From an uncultured Chitinophagaceae bacterium (GTDB lineage Bacteria > Bacteroidota > Bacteroidia > Chitinophagales > Chitinophagaceae), in assembly GCA_937873715.1 (NCBI GenBank), contig CALMYJ010000005.1, positions 186,001 through 250,000 on the forward strand: 64,000 nt of DNA. The letters run 5' to 3'. Shown here in pieces: positions 15,869 through 25,183 of the stretch; the first letter of the stretch is position 1; every line of letters starts with the position of its first letter. Below the pieces are notes generated by a model. The model saw only the letters and a program-made list of their open reading frames with translations, had not been told where the DNA came from and did not search any database. The position numbers were made by a program, and so were the translations under genes.

Positions 15869-18382
15869 TTACCCTGCCAGCATAAACATATAAAACAATG
15901 CTGCTGCTGTAGCCAACAGGGTGGCGGCGGCAGGCCAGCCTTTTAAACCGGCACGCTGGTTGGCGGCCATAATTAAACCTATAGCCATAAGGATAAGGCC
16001 AAGCCACACTAAATTGATATAAGGAAAGATATATGCTTTAAGGGTTACAAATTCCATCAGCTTGTCCGACTCTTTGACGCCAATTTTTATTTTGCCATCC
16101 TCAGGGTTTACACCTGCAAATTTTACATAAAGGTTTTGGGCATAAATGGTGTCATCGGCAGTGCTGATGCCAAAGCTGTCTACCATCAGCATGGGCGTAG
16201 CCCGGTATTGTGTACTGTCTTTTGCCGTAATGCTAATGTCGGCCATAACGGATGGACCAACTGGAGTGATGCGAAATTTATTGCTTTCGGGATTTTTAAT
16301 GGCTTTATTAAACACCATATAGCCTTTGGAGTAATAGATGGTATCGCCTTCTTTTACTTCATGAATTTTAAATGCAGTGGTATCTAAATTTTTCTCAGGG
16401 TTTAGGGCGTAGGAAATGTAGGTAAACACATCGTAAGTAAGGTAGTTACGGGTGTCGGGGTTGCTGCTCATGGTATTGTCTTTCATCATATACACATCGG
16501 GTGTAAGGGTGAACGACTCTGTGGTGTTTTTAGCGGCATCCTTTTTTTCGAACAGCAGGTGATAAAAACGGCGGCCGGTTTCGTGGCCGGTGCTGTCGTG
16601 CAAAAATGTTACGGTATAGTCGCCCATACGGTTGGGCACCTGGCGGATGAGGTTGATGTTTTCAGCAGGGTTGTCCTGTTGCTTTGTAAGCGGATCGATT
16701 GCCGTTGGCAGGCTAAAGAGTTTGTATTTTTCATTGCTGATTACTTTTTTGTTGCCGGCAGAAATAATCATGCCTGCAATCATCAGGGCAAAGCCGAGAT
16801 GGGCTATGGAGCCACCGGCGCTTTTCAGTTTACCGTTGAGGCCCGTCCATATAAAGGCTGCATTGGCCACCACCGCATAAATGGAAGCAAAAAGCGCAAC
16901 ATACACTGCACCTAAAAATCCCGGCCCCTGCTTATAATAGGTGATGGGGTAAAATACGGCCAGCAGCCCTGTAATCAGCGCAGCGATAAAAGTAGGCAGG
17001 GCAATTTTTTTAATCCAGAAACCTTTGGGGGTGGATTTGTATTTGAAGTACTGGGTAACGGCACTGAGTATGCCCGTAATTACAGCAACCAGTATCATCA
17101 CTTTATTGTATGAAAATTCCACATCTTCAGGCGGTGCCATATTGGTGCCGAAAATAGAATTGATAACCGGCAACGATGTTTTGGCCGACACAAATAAAGC
17201 CGATAAAAAGAATACCAGTGCGGCAATAAACATCCAGAACTCACGGGTATTGGTAGCTTCTTCCTGAATGATGGTGGGTATGGCTTTGTACCGGATAGCA
17301 AAAAACAGCAGCGCTAAAAGTGTAAATGTAAGCAGGAAAGAAAGGATTAAAATATTCATCGCTTTACCGGCTTCGGTAAAAGCATGCACCGAAGTATCGC
17401 CTAATATACCGGTACGGGTAAGGAAGGTGGAGTACAATACAAACACGAAGCCCAGCAGTGCAAATAAATAGCTTGCCCTTAAAGAGCGGCCTGTGGCTTT
17501 ATAAATTACCATCGTGTGCAGCCCGGCCACCAGTATCAGCCAGGGTACCAGCGAGGCATTCTCTACCGGATCCCAGGCCCAATAGCCGCCAAACGATAAA
17601 GATTCGTAAGCCCATTTGCCCCCCATCATAATCCCTACACCAAGGGCACAGGCGCTAAAGAGGGTGTAGGGCAGGGCAGGCTTTATCCAGTTGCCGTATT
17701 GCCTGCTTTGCATACCGGCATAGGCGTAAGCGAAAGGCACAATGGTGGAGGCAAAGCCTAAAAACAGTACCGGCGGGTGTATCACCATCCAGTAGTTACG
17801 CAGCAGTACGTTGAGGCCCACGCCATCTTTTAACAGGCTTAAATAATCGGGGCGGCTGAAGATGGGGGCTTCAATTTCGTTTCGGGTAAGTACAAAAGGG
17901 CTGTTGCCAAATTTGGTGCCCAGCATATATACCCCCATCAGCATCATGGCCAGGAAAACCTGTGCCAGGCTAACGATAGTCATTACAGGTGCTTCGTAAC
18001 TGCCCGATTTTTTTATGAGCCAGATGCCAAGGATACAATGGCAGATAGACCAAAGCAGGAAGCTGCCGCTCTGGTCTTCCCAGATGCAGGCCAGCAGGTA
18101 TTTAAATTCAAGTTCTTTAGAAGTGTGCTTGTATGCATACAGGTACTCGATATAGTGGTTGCTGCAGATGTAAAAGATGCAACCAAAAATGGTGAGTACT
18201 GCAATAGCCTGGATGATGAAACTGATTCGGGCAAAACCAATCCAGGATTTTTTTTCGGTGCTATCCGGCTTACGGGATGCAATGAAAAAAGCCGTAGTTG
18301 CCAGCAATGCACTAACAAAGGCAAGCAATACAAAAAAATGTCCAATCTTTCCCACTAATAAGTGCTCGCCTTCAAACTGCAT
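15869..18382 (-). CDS. ccmF: Cytochrome c haem lyase subunit CcmF
   Basis: An 837-residue polytopic membrane protein of the CcmF/CcsA family, which attaches haem to apocytochrome c outside the membrane. The haem-handling WWD signature is clear in WAYESLSFGGYWAWDPVEN near residue 250, followed by SLVPWLILVAGLHTM. Conserved histidines in flanking helices (for example NYWMVIHPPVLFLGF) are present. A large periplasmic domain occupies about residues 560-770, and the protein ends in two helices. ccmE lies 63 bases upstream on the same strand, so a system I pathway is indicated; the other ccm genes are not in this window. Confidence 0.92.
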   Translation of the reverse strand: MQFEGEHLLVGKIGHFFVLLAFVSALLATTAFFIASRKPDSTEKKSWIGFARISFIIQAIAVLTIFGCIFYICSNHYIEYLYAYKHTSKELEFKYLLACIWEDQSGSFLLWSICHCILGIWLIKKSGSYEAPVMTIVSLAQVFLAMMLMGVYMLGTKFGNSPFVLTRNEIEAPIFSRPDYLSLLKDGVGLNVLLRNYWMVIHPPVLFLGFASTIVPFAYAYAGMQSRQYGNWIKPALPYTLFSACALGVGIMMGGKWAYESLSFGGYWAWDPVENASLVPWLILVAGLHTMVIYKATGRSLRASYLFALLGFVFVLYSTFLTRTGILGDTSVHAFTEAGKAMNILILSFLLTFTLLALLFFAIRYKAIPTIIQEEATNTREFWMFIAALVFFLSALFVSAKTSLPVINSIFGTNMAPPEDVEFSYNKVMILVAVITGILSAVTQYFKYKSTPKGFWIKKIALPTFIAALITGLLAVFYPITYYKQGPGFLGAVYVALFASIYAVVANAAFIWTGLNGKLKSAGGSIAHLGFALMIAGMIISAGNKKVISNEKYKLFSLPTAIDPLTKQQDNPAENINLIRQVPNRMGDYTVTFLHDSTGHETGRRFYHLLFEKKDAAKNTTESFTLTPDVYMMKDNTMSSNPDTRNYLTYDVFTYISYALNPEKNLDTTAFKIHEVKEGDTIYYSKGYMVFNKAIKNPESNKFRITPVGPSVMADISITAKDSTQYRATPMLMVDSFGISTADDTIYAQNLYVKFAGVNPEDGKIKIGVKESDKLMEFVTLKAYIFPYINLVWLGLILMAIGLIMAANQRAGLKGWPAAATLLATAAALFYMFMLAG

Positions 18383-18445
18383 GGTGTAACCCTGGGTGTT
18401 TTATATCAGTAAAATGCGTTTTTATATTTTGGATAAAAACAAATA

Positions 18446-18850
18446 CTATTCATTTGTTACGTTCTTCTTCAATTGCTCTTTATCGTCTTTATACTTACTG
18501 GGGCACTTGAGTAAAATCTCCTTACATTCAAAAACTTCACCCTGCATTTTACCTTTAAGCACCACTCTTTCGCTATGCTCCAGTTCGGCAGGCTTGGTAT
18601 TGTGATACACTACTTTTGTGCTGCCGCCGAGGCTGTCCACAGCGGTAAAAGAAAGGTAGTTGGGATTAGTGGCAGGGTCGTATTCAATCGGCGATTGTTT
18701 ATCGAGGCTGGCAATAAGGTGTACAAATTTTCCCTGTTTGTTGCGTGCCGATTGGATGGTGTCGTACGTAGAGAAATCGGCGGACAGGAGCAGCAATGCA
18801 CTGATGGCAAGCGCAATAGCAACCAGCATTACAATATGCGTTTTTTTCAT
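18446..18850 (-). CDS. ccmE: Haem chaperone CcmE, CxxxY type
   Basis: A 134-residue CcmE: an N-terminal membrane anchor (residues 6-23) and an OB-fold beta-barrel outside the membrane that carries haem to CcmF. The covalent haem ligand is normally a histidine in HxxxY; here the equivalent stretch is LLKCPSKYKDD, giving C116 and Y120, the CxxxY variant known from archaea and some bacteria. A second cysteine, C109, is close by. EHSERVVLKGKMQGEVFECKEI before it fits the family. A TAACTTTG box about 20 bases before the start suggests that ccmE leads a ccmE-ccmF transcript. Confidence 0.9.
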   Translation of the reverse strand: MKKTHIVMLVAIALAISALLLLSADFSTYDTIQSARNKQGKFVHLIASLDKQSPIEYDPATNPNYLSFTAVDSLGGSTKVVYHNTKPAELEHSERVVLKGKMQGEVFECKEILLKCPSKYKDDKEQLKKNVTNE

Positions 18851-18869
18851 TCCTTAATTTTAGCGGGGG

Positions 18870-18877
18870 CAAAGTTA
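18870..18877 (-). promoter_or_regulatory. Candidate -7 box for ccmE-ccmF
   Basis: Read on the minus strand the site is TAACTTTG, an exact TAnnTTTG match 19 bases before the ccmE ATG in an 89-base divergent gap. No clear -33 TTG accompanies it. Confidence 0.45.
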
Positions 18878-18939
18878 GCGCAAAACAACTTTGTGCTGCG
18901 GTATTTGTTTAAACGGTAAAAGAGCCACTATTTTGTAAA

Positions 18940-19476
18940 ATGTTTCTTAAAAAAGTATATACAACCTGGCCTGCACTTTTTTGGGGCATACTGATTTTTA
19001 TAGGAGCACAGGCTTTTTTTATGTACAAGGGTATTCAAACCATTCCCTTCTTTATATACAGCATGTTTTCTACCCCACATCCTGTACAGGATTCGGTAGA
19101 AGTGGTGCTGATAAAAACCGAAAACGGGTACATCAGTCCTTTTAACTTTAGTAACCGTGAGGCCGAAATGCTGCTCAATAATGTACCTTATTACAGCCTG
19201 CTGAAGCAGCAGGGCAGCGATATTACTTTACCCACTGTTGAAAGCCGTTTTAAAAACAGGCTGTCGCCGCCGCTGTACCAGCGGGTGTTGCAGGCGCTGG
19301 TGAATGATAGTGCTGCAGTTAACCGCTATCCGCAGTGGTGGGCTAAATATTTTACATCGGTACAAGCTGTTAACCGCGGCACTGTACAGTTGGTTAAAAG
19401 TTATATGCTGTATCAACCGGCTTTGCATAAGTCGCCGAAAGATTCCGTTATTTTTTCTGTTCAACTCAATCCCTGA
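18940..19476 (+). CDS. Membrane-anchored protein of unknown function
   Basis: A 178-residue protein with one N-terminal membrane segment (residues 10-30, WPALFWGILIFIGAQAFFMY) and an extracytoplasmic part of about 145 residues. The visible stretch IPFFIYSMFSTPHPVQDS precedes a mixed alpha/beta region. I do not recognise the family. Its stop overlaps the start of the following gene by one base, so the two products are made together and may work as a pair. In Bacteroidota, small proteins like this are seen beside HTTM-type membrane proteins, which is how the next gene looks; that association is from general knowledge and is not proof. Confidence 0.65.
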   Translation: MFLKKVYTTWPALFWGILIFIGAQAFFMYKGIQTIPFFIYSMFSTPHPVQDSVEVVLIKTENGYISPFNFSNREAEMLLNNVPYYSLLKQQGSDITLPTVESRFKNRLSPPLYQRVLQALVNDSAAVNRYPQWWAKYFTSVQAVNRGTVQLVKSYMLYQPALHKSPKDSVIFSVQLNP

Positions 19477-20297
19477 TGCCGGCCACACCATATTATCCCC
19501 GAGTACTGATGGCCCGTGTGGTATTTACCTGGCTGTTTTTGGTGCTGGTGTATTTTTTTGCCAACAACAGTTTGCTCTCACAATTGCAGCAGCCGGTAAT
19601 GATATACCCGGGCAGTGATAACAGTTTTTGGCTCCTGCATATTTTGGGCATTCCACAATTTTTACTGCAACAGTATTGGGTGGCACTGGCTTTTGATATT
19701 GTGCTTACCGTAAGCTGTATTATTTGTATTGTGGTGCCGGAGCAAAAAATTTTTACCTGGATGACGGTAATAGGCGTATGGCTTTTGTATATATGTTTTT
19801 GCTCGGCAGCGGGCAAGCATTATGCACAAATTGGCTACCTGCTGGCACCCATACCATTTTTAGCGCTGCGGCAGCAAAGGTTCGATTTGCTCTGGCAATG
19901 CCTGCGCTACTGGGTATGCTTTTTATATGGCAGCGCCGGGCTGTATAAAATATACTACGGGGGCTTTGGCAGTGGCCATGATATGAGCGGCATATTGCAG
20001 GTGATGAATGCAGAATGGCTGGTATATCATGCCGATACGGTGCAGGCTTCGGTGATACGGTATTTAATGAATCAGCAGGGGTTGTCGCAAGGGCTTTTCA
20101 GGCTGGCTACGATAGTGGATTTGTGCATGCTGGTTGGCTTTTTTACAAAAAAGTTCGACCGCTGGCTGCTGGCCGGCCTGCTGCTTTTTCACCTGGGCAA
20201 TTATTTTTTGCTGCACATATCATTTATAGAGCAGTCGCTTATCTTTGCCCCGTTTTTGCCGTGGCAGCGCATGGCAGATTATGTATCGGTGAAATGA
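19476..20297 (+). CDS. Multi-pass membrane protein, possibly HTTM-like
   Basis: A 273-residue protein with about seven hydrophobic segments. The organisation, with aromatic-rich helices and a LRYWVCFLYGSAGLYKIYYGG stretch near residue 145 (YGSAGLYK being the notable part), is reminiscent of the HTTM domain related to vitamin K-dependent carboxylases, but key residues cannot be confirmed by eye. Translation is coupled to the upstream anchored protein through a TGATG overlap. No cofactor or substrate is evident. It could equally be an unrelated conserved membrane protein. Confidence 0.6.
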   Translation: MPATPYYPRVLMARVVFTWLFLVLVYFFANNSLLSQLQQPVMIYPGSDNSFWLLHILGIPQFLLQQYWVALAFDIVLTVSCIICIVVPEQKIFTWMTVIGVWLLYICFCSAAGKHYAQIGYLLAPIPFLALRQQRFDLLWQCLRYWVCFLYGSAGLYKIYYGGFGSGHDMSGILQVMNAEWLVYHADTVQASVIRYLMNQQGLSQGLFRLATIVDLCMLVGFFTKKFDRWLLAGLLLFHLGNYFLLHISFIEQSLIFAPFLPWQRMADYVSVK

Positions 20298-20397
20298 AAT
20301 AATCATTTGCTGCAGGCAGTGCTGCGGATGAAGTGATTGCGACGCAACGATGCTGCTATAAAAAACTGCTGCTGGTATTACAATAAACAAACAGGCG

Positions 20398-21441
20398 ATG
20401 ACAGACCTTTCACAGTTTGACCCCAACTCCGTAGGCAATCCTAACAACAATATTTTTGGCCTTCCATTTACAGAAGAAGATGCCCGGCTGGTGATACTGC
20501 CTGTGCCCTGGGAGGTTACGGTAAGTTACCGTGCCGGTACAGCCCGTGCGCCGGAACATATTTTTAAAGCCAGTCTGCAGGTAGATTTATTTGACCCCGA
20601 TTACCGGGATGTGTGGAAGCAGGGTTTTTATATGCGGCCATGCGATAAAAAAGTGTTGATGAAAAGTGATTACCTGCGCCGTGAGGCAGAGTTGTATATC
20701 AATTATATTTCCGAAGGGGAGGATGTAAACGATAATAAGTTCATGTGCAAAACGCTGAAGGAAGTAAATGCCGGCAGCGAATTCATGAACGCATGGGTGT
20801 ACGAGCAAGCCAAAGACCTGATGAACAGTGGTAAACTGGTGGCCCTGCTTGGCGGCGACCACAGCACACCATTGGGCTACTTTAAAGCTATTGCGGAAAA
20901 ACATGGCGCATTCGGCATACTGCAGATTGATGCCCATTGCGATTTACGTAAAGGCTACGAAGATTTTAAATACTCCCATGCATCGGTAATGTACAATGCC
21001 TTAGAAGAAATTCCGGAACTGGAAAAGCTGGTACAGGTGGGCATTAGAGATTATTGCGAGGAGGAGTGGGAGTATATCGAAACGCATAAAAACCGCATTG
21101 CCACTTACTATGATAAAGATTTAAAAGAGCGCCAGTACAGTGGCGAAAACTGGAAACAGATTGCTGATGATATTGTTAGCCAGCTTCCACAAAAAGTATA
21201 TATCAGTTTTGATATCGATGGTTTGGATCCAAAACTTTGTCCGCATACGGGTACACCGGTACAGGGTGGTTTTGAAACGGAGCAGGTATTTTATTTGTTT
21301 AAAAAAGTGCTGGATAGCGGCAGGCAGTTTATCGGGTTCGACCTCAATGAAGTTGGCGTAAGCCGGGATGAGTGGGATGAGAATGTGGGTGCCAGGTGCC
21401 TGTTTAAATTATGTAATATGCTGGTGGCGGCAAATCCGTAG
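20398..21441 (+). CDS. Arginase/agmatinase/formimidoylglutamase family hydrolase
   Basis: A 347-residue ureohydrolase with the complete binuclear manganese site: GGDHSTPLG near residue 150, DAHCDLR near 180 and SFDIDGLDPKLCPHTGTPV near 265. Members cleave guanidino or formimino groups from arginine, agmatine or formiminoglutamate. The N-terminal 100 residues, with VILPVPWEVTVSYRAGTARAP, match the longer form common in this phylum, and no neighbouring pathway gene tells which substrate is used. The start is the ATG following a 100-base gap; the next gene begins two bases after its stop. Confidence 0.9.
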   Translation: MTDLSQFDPNSVGNPNNNIFGLPFTEEDARLVILPVPWEVTVSYRAGTARAPEHIFKASLQVDLFDPDYRDVWKQGFYMRPCDKKVLMKSDYLRREAELYINYISEGEDVNDNKFMCKTLKEVNAGSEFMNAWVYEQAKDLMNSGKLVALLGGDHSTPLGYFKAIAEKHGAFGILQIDAHCDLRKGYEDFKYSHASVMYNALEEIPELEKLVQVGIRDYCEEEWEYIETHKNRIATYYDKDLKERQYSGENWKQIADDIVSQLPQKVYISFDIDGLDPKLCPHTGTPVQGGFETEQVFYLFKKVLDSGRQFIGFDLNEVGVSRDEWDENVGARCLFKLCNMLVAANP

Positions 21442-21443
21442 GC

Positions 21444-21995
21444 ATGAAAACAAGATATACTTTCCTGTTACAAAATACCGGGCTGCGGTATTACAACCGT
21501 ATCGCTAATATTATTACACTGCTGAATTTGCTTTTCTTTAGCTGGCTGGCGTTTTTTGCACACACATTAAGCAACAGGTATGTTTGCACCGTAATTGCAG
21601 TTGTTATAGCTGCTTTTTTTATACACAACCTGATTAATAAAAAACATATAAAAGCGAAGCCATATTTTTTTGCCGGCGGATATTTGTTTTTTGCTGTATC
21701 CTTTTTGTTTATCTCTTCCAATTACCTGCTTGCGGCATTGCAGTTGCTACTTGCAGTTGCCGATGTAATAGCCAGGCAACCCATTTACCTGCATATTGAT
21801 GATGCAGGCATAACCCAGCAGCAATGGAAGTTTAAAAAAAAATATGGATGGGCTTTGCTCGGTCATGTTGTTTTAAAAGACGGCTTGCTTACCCTTGATT
21901 TTAAAAATAATGCTATCCGTTACTTCACTATTTCCACTACCGAAAATGAAGCCGATTTTAATGCTTACTGTATGCAGCGGATGCAAGCGGCTTAG
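21444..21995 (+). CDS. Membrane protein with C-terminal soluble domain, unknown
   Basis: A 183-residue protein with three to four hydrophobic segments in its first 110 residues and a polar C-terminal third (YLHIDDAGITQQQWKFKKKY, then LDFKNNAIRYFTIST) that looks like a small beta-rich, PH-like domain. I do not recognise a family. It begins two bases after the arginase-family stop, so it is almost certainly on the same transcript. The following gene is convergent. Confidence 0.65.
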   Translation: MKTRYTFLLQNTGLRYYNRIANIITLLNLLFFSWLAFFAHTLSNRYVCTVIAVVIAAFFIHNLINKKHIKAKPYFFAGGYLFFAVSFLFISSNYLLAALQLLLAVADVIARQPIYLHIDDAGITQQQWKFKKKYGWALLGHVVLKDGLLTLDFKNNAIRYFTISTTENEADFNAYCMQRMQAA

Positions 21996-22041
21996 TATTG
22001 ATTTCACAAAAGGTTGTGGCGCCACCGCTGTTCGATGCGTA

Positions 22042-22575
22042 TTATTGCTGCAAGGGTACTGTATTTATTAGTGCCAGTGTTTCCTCTCCGGTTATTTCGC
22101 CGATATAGTATCGTTTAACACAATTAATAGTGGCTTCATCCACTATGTCCACAAAATTTTTGAAAGTGCTTTTTGGAGAGGGTTTAATAATTAGTACCAG
22201 CTTTTCGGTATTGCCCCATGTTGCAGCCAGTTTTTGCTTTTTTTGCTGAATCAGATGCCGGAGATTATTGTAGCTGCTATATAATAATGCAGTGGGGGTA
22301 AAACGACCTTCGTAATAAGCAATACTGTTGTTTTGATCTGGTATAATTGTAAGCACACAGGACTGGCAAACCGGATCGTTTTCCGTGGTTTTGTCATAAG
22401 GCATTACCACATTCATAACAGTGGCTTTGCACATTGTACTGGTAAATACGAAAAAAGTAATGAGTAAAAAACCAAGATCTACCATCGGTGTCAGATCGAC
22501 CCTTGTGCTTTTCTTCATCATTTTTTTAATGCCCGGTTTATGCCTTGCACTACGATTTTGTTCTATTGCTGCCAT
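22042..22575 (-). CDS. ExbD/TolR-family biopolymer transport protein
   Basis: A 177-residue protein with a short basic cytoplasmic tail, one membrane helix (TPMVDLGFLLITFFVFTST, about residues 28-47) and a periplasmic domain. The aspartate in LTPMVDLGFLL is the conserved, proton-translocating residue of ExbD/TolR. Members work with an ExbB-like stator to energise TonB or related outer-membrane processes. No exbB or tonB gene is adjacent, so this is a solitary copy, as is often seen in genomes with several ExbD paralogues. It faces the preceding gene tail to tail and is divergent from mnmE. Confidence 0.85.
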   Translation of the reverse strand: MAAIEQNRSARHKPGIKKMMKKSTRVDLTPMVDLGFLLITFFVFTSTMCKATVMNVVMPYDKTTENDPVCQSCVLTIIPDQNNSIAYYEGRFTPTALLYSSYNNLRHLIQQKKQKLAATWGNTEKLVLIIKPSPKSTFKNFVDIVDEATINCVKRYYIGEITGEETLALINTVPLQQ

Positions 22576-22699
22576 AAAATGTTATTTGGTATAACAGATT
22601 CAAAAATCATTTTTTTACATAAAGCTTCGCTGGCAGGCAGGGGATAAAAAGTGGCAATCATAATTGTATCTGGTAAAATAGTGTTTGTATCAGGCTGAG

Positions 22700-22707
22700 T
22701 ATATTTG
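22700..22707 (+). promoter_or_regulatory. -7 box four bases before mnmE
   Basis: TATATTTG, exact TAnnTTTG, is separated from the mnmE ATG by CCCC only. Transcription from it would start at or next to the ATG, giving a leaderless message. No TTG at the normal distance was found, so the -33 side is weak. Confidence 0.55.
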
Positions 22708-22711
22708 CCCC

Positions 22712-24091
22712 ATGCTCAATAAACTTTCCGGCTGGGATGATACCATTATAGCACTGGCCACGCCACATGGCATTGGCGCTATTGGTGTAATACGCCTTAG
22801 TGGCAGCAGGGCTATTGAAGTTGTGAATAGTCTTTTTCCTTCTAAGGATTTAACCCTGCAGGCTTCACACAGCCTGCATGTGGGGTTTTTAAAAGACGGG
22901 GATAAAGCGCTGGATGAAGTAGTGCTGGCATTATTTAAAAATCCCAAAAGCTATACCGGTGAGGATGTGGTGGAAATAAGCTGTCATGGCTCGCCTTTTA
23001 TACAGGAGCAGATAATGCATGCCTGTATGGCCCGTGGGGCAAGGATGGCAAAGCCCGGCGAATTTACCCAAAGGGCTTTTTTAAAAGGTAAGCTGGATTT
23101 AACCCAGGCCGAAGCCGTAGCAGATTTAATTGCCAGTAATACCGAGGCCAGTCGCAACACGGCATTGCATAATATCCGGGGTGGTTTTTCGGCCACATTA
23201 AAGGAACTGCGTGAGCAGCTTATACAATTTTCGGCATTGATAGAACTGGAGCTCGACTTTGCAACAGAGGATGTAGAGTTTGCCGACCGTACAAAATTGT
23301 ATACCCTCATCCAACACCTGCAGCAGCAAACAAAGCAGTTGATCGATTCTTTTCAATTGGGTAATGTAATTAAGCATGGGGTGAATGTGGCCATTGTGGG
23401 TAAGCCCAATGCAGGTAAATCAACCTTGCTCAATACCCTGCTGAATGAAAACCGGGCAATTGTAAGCGAAATAGCCGGTACTACAAGAGATACCATTGAA
23501 GAAACGATTAACATCAACGGCATTTTGTTTCGCCTTATTGATACGGCCGGCATCAGGGAAAGCCGGGATGTGATAGAAGCCATAGGCGTGGAAAAAAGTA
23601 TGGAAAAAATGCAGCAGGCCGATGTGGTGCTATACCTCTTTGATGCCCTTGCCGAAACGCAGGCTGCTGTGGAAGCCGCTTTATTACAGGTGCAGCAGCT
23701 CAATAAAAATTATATTGCCGTGGGGAATAAAATTGATGCGATTGTCGAAGCTGCCGCACAGCAAAAGTTTTCAGGCGATGGTATATTATTTATTTCAGCA
23801 AAAGGGAAGCAGCACACTGATGTGTTAAAGCAAAGGCTGGTAGATAAAGTGGTGCAGGGCTCGGTGCATACCGAAAGCACTATTGTAACCAATGCCCGGC
23901 ATTATGCGGCTTTGCAGGAAGTGCAACAATCATTGAACGACATCGGTACCGGCCTCGATAATAATATTCCCGGCGATTTGCTGGCATTAGATATTCGCCG
24001 CTGCCTGCATTACTTAGGTGAGATTACAGGCGAAGTAACTAACGAAGACCGGCTGGATTATATATTTAGTAAGTTTTGTATCGGAAAGTAA
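22712..24091 (+). CDS. mnmE: tRNA modification GTPase MnmE
   Basis: A 459-residue MnmE (TrmE), the GTPase that with MnmG modifies uridine 34 in the wobble position of several tRNAs. It has the N-terminal formyl-THF-binding domain (TIIALATPHGIGAIGVIRLSG), the central helical domain, and the inserted G domain with GKPNAGKSTLLN, DTAGIRES and NKID. The C-terminus is the diagnostic FCIGK with its catalytic cysteine. The ATG at 22712 is chosen over an upstream extension to 22685 because a TATATTTG box lies at 22700-22707 inside that extension. It is convergent with the following SGNH gene. Confidence 0.96.
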   Translation: MLNKLSGWDDTIIALATPHGIGAIGVIRLSGSRAIEVVNSLFPSKDLTLQASHSLHVGFLKDGDKALDEVVLALFKNPKSYTGEDVVEISCHGSPFIQEQIMHACMARGARMAKPGEFTQRAFLKGKLDLTQAEAVADLIASNTEASRNTALHNIRGGFSATLKELREQLIQFSALIELELDFATEDVEFADRTKLYTLIQHLQQQTKQLIDSFQLGNVIKHGVNVAIVGKPNAGKSTLLNTLLNENRAIVSEIAGTTRDTIEETININGILFRLIDTAGIRESRDVIEAIGVEKSMEKMQQADVVLYLFDALAETQAAVEAALLQVQQLNKNYIAVGNKIDAIVEAAAQQKFSGDGILFISAKGKQHTDVLKQRLVDKVVQGSVHTESTIVTNARHYAALQEVQQSLNDIGTGLDNNIPGDLLALDIRRCLHYLGEITGEVTNEDRLDYIFSKFCIGK

Positions 24092-24211
24092 CCCCTCTTT
24101 TAAATAGTTTTGAATTTCCGCATGCTGAGGAGTAAAAGGCCAGGTGCAAGTAATGCAATGCCGTTTATTCGCCGGATTTTTTTTGGAAAAGTTTGTCCAC
24201 CGGTAAGCTCT

Positions 24212-25171
24212 TTACCGCCTGCTCCTTCTCAAAATATCCTCGGCCACCCTTGCCGAAAAAACTTTGGCGCCTTCATCATTCAGGTGCATGGAGTCGGAAA
24301 ATAAGGCTTGCTGGCTAATGAGTATACTATCTTTTGAATAATCGAAAAAATCAACATTATACTGCCGGGCAATGCTTTTGCCTTTTTCAATAGAGTAGTC
24401 GGTAAATGGCGAAAGTTCGTAATAAGGCGAACATACAATGTATAACTGCACGCCAGCTTTTTGGCAGTCTTGTATAAAGCTTTCGTACAGGCGCAGGAAA
24501 GTGCTGTCGATAGTGTATGCCGGTGGTGGTGCAGTAATTGTTTTAACCGGTTTATCCCAGGTGTTGTCGAAAATAACATACCCTTTAATGTGAGGATTAC
24601 GTTTTTCATTAAAAGCCATATTGCCGGTAAGGGTGCTGAACAAAGTGGAGTTAAAAGGGTAAGATGCAGACAATAGTTTATACCGCTCAAAAGGCCCACG
24701 CATGTGTATAATCTCCCTGATTTCCGGGTGATGCTTATAGTAGGGCAGCAGTATCGAAAGCCTGTCGTATTCGGCCGGATTTTCCTTAAACTGAGCCTTC
24801 ATAAAATCGAGCACTATAATTTTTGGCGTATGTCGTTTTAATACGGCCTGCAGCATGGCATAGTTGTACAGGTTGAAATTACCATCACGGCCACAGTTGT
24901 AATAGCTTAGTTCCAGTTTATTTTCGAACACCTCCGGGTGGTATTGCTGTACAGCACGGGATGAGCCGAAGATGAGCAGGCTGTCGGTGGTTTGCTCAAG
25001 GGCATAAGTGGTGCGGTAGTTCCAGCCCGAACTTTGGCGGAAATAAAAATAACGGAGTATACCGCCGCATGCCGCATCCAGCACTATTACAATCAGCAGC
25101 AGTGCCAGCAACCTGGAAAAAAAATAAGCGTATTTATTTTTTTGTATTTGAGATGCGATTTTTTGTAGCAT
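24212..25171 (-). CDS. SGNH-like acyltransferase/esterase partner of MBOAT, copy 1
   Basis: A 319-residue protein anchored by one N-terminal helix (about 17-35) with the rest outside the membrane. The SGNH catalytic pieces are visible: the nucleophile block LLIFGSSRAVQQ near residue 70 and the DSMHLNDEGAKVF block near 295 with Asp and His three residues apart. It begins 12 bases after the MBOAT stop, and the pair resembles DltB/DltD or AlgI/AlgJ-X systems, in which an MBOAT exports an acyl group that the SGNH protein places on a polymer. The nearest polymer genes are those of the exopolysaccharide locus, so O-acylation of that glycan is inferred. It is a paralogue of the gene at 26625. Confidence 0.8.
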   Translation of the reverse strand: MLQKIASQIQKNKYAYFFSRLLALLLIVIVLDAACGGILRYFYFRQSSGWNYRTTYALEQTTDSLLIFGSSRAVQQYHPEVFENKLELSYYNCGRDGNFNLYNYAMLQAVLKRHTPKIIVLDFMKAQFKENPAEYDRLSILLPYYKHHPEIREIIHMRGPFERYKLLSASYPFNSTLFSTLTGNMAFNEKRNPHIKGYVIFDNTWDKPVKTITAPPPAYTIDSTFLRLYESFIQDCQKAGVQLYIVCSPYYELSPFTDYSIEKGKSIARQYNVDFFDYSKDSILISQQALFSDSMHLNDEGAKVFSARVAEDILRRSRR

Positions 25172-25183
25172 GACACTATTCGT

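Noticed and set aside
22016..22025. GTGGCGCCAC palindrome between convergent genes
   Set aside because: No loop or T-run; not a credible terminator or known site.
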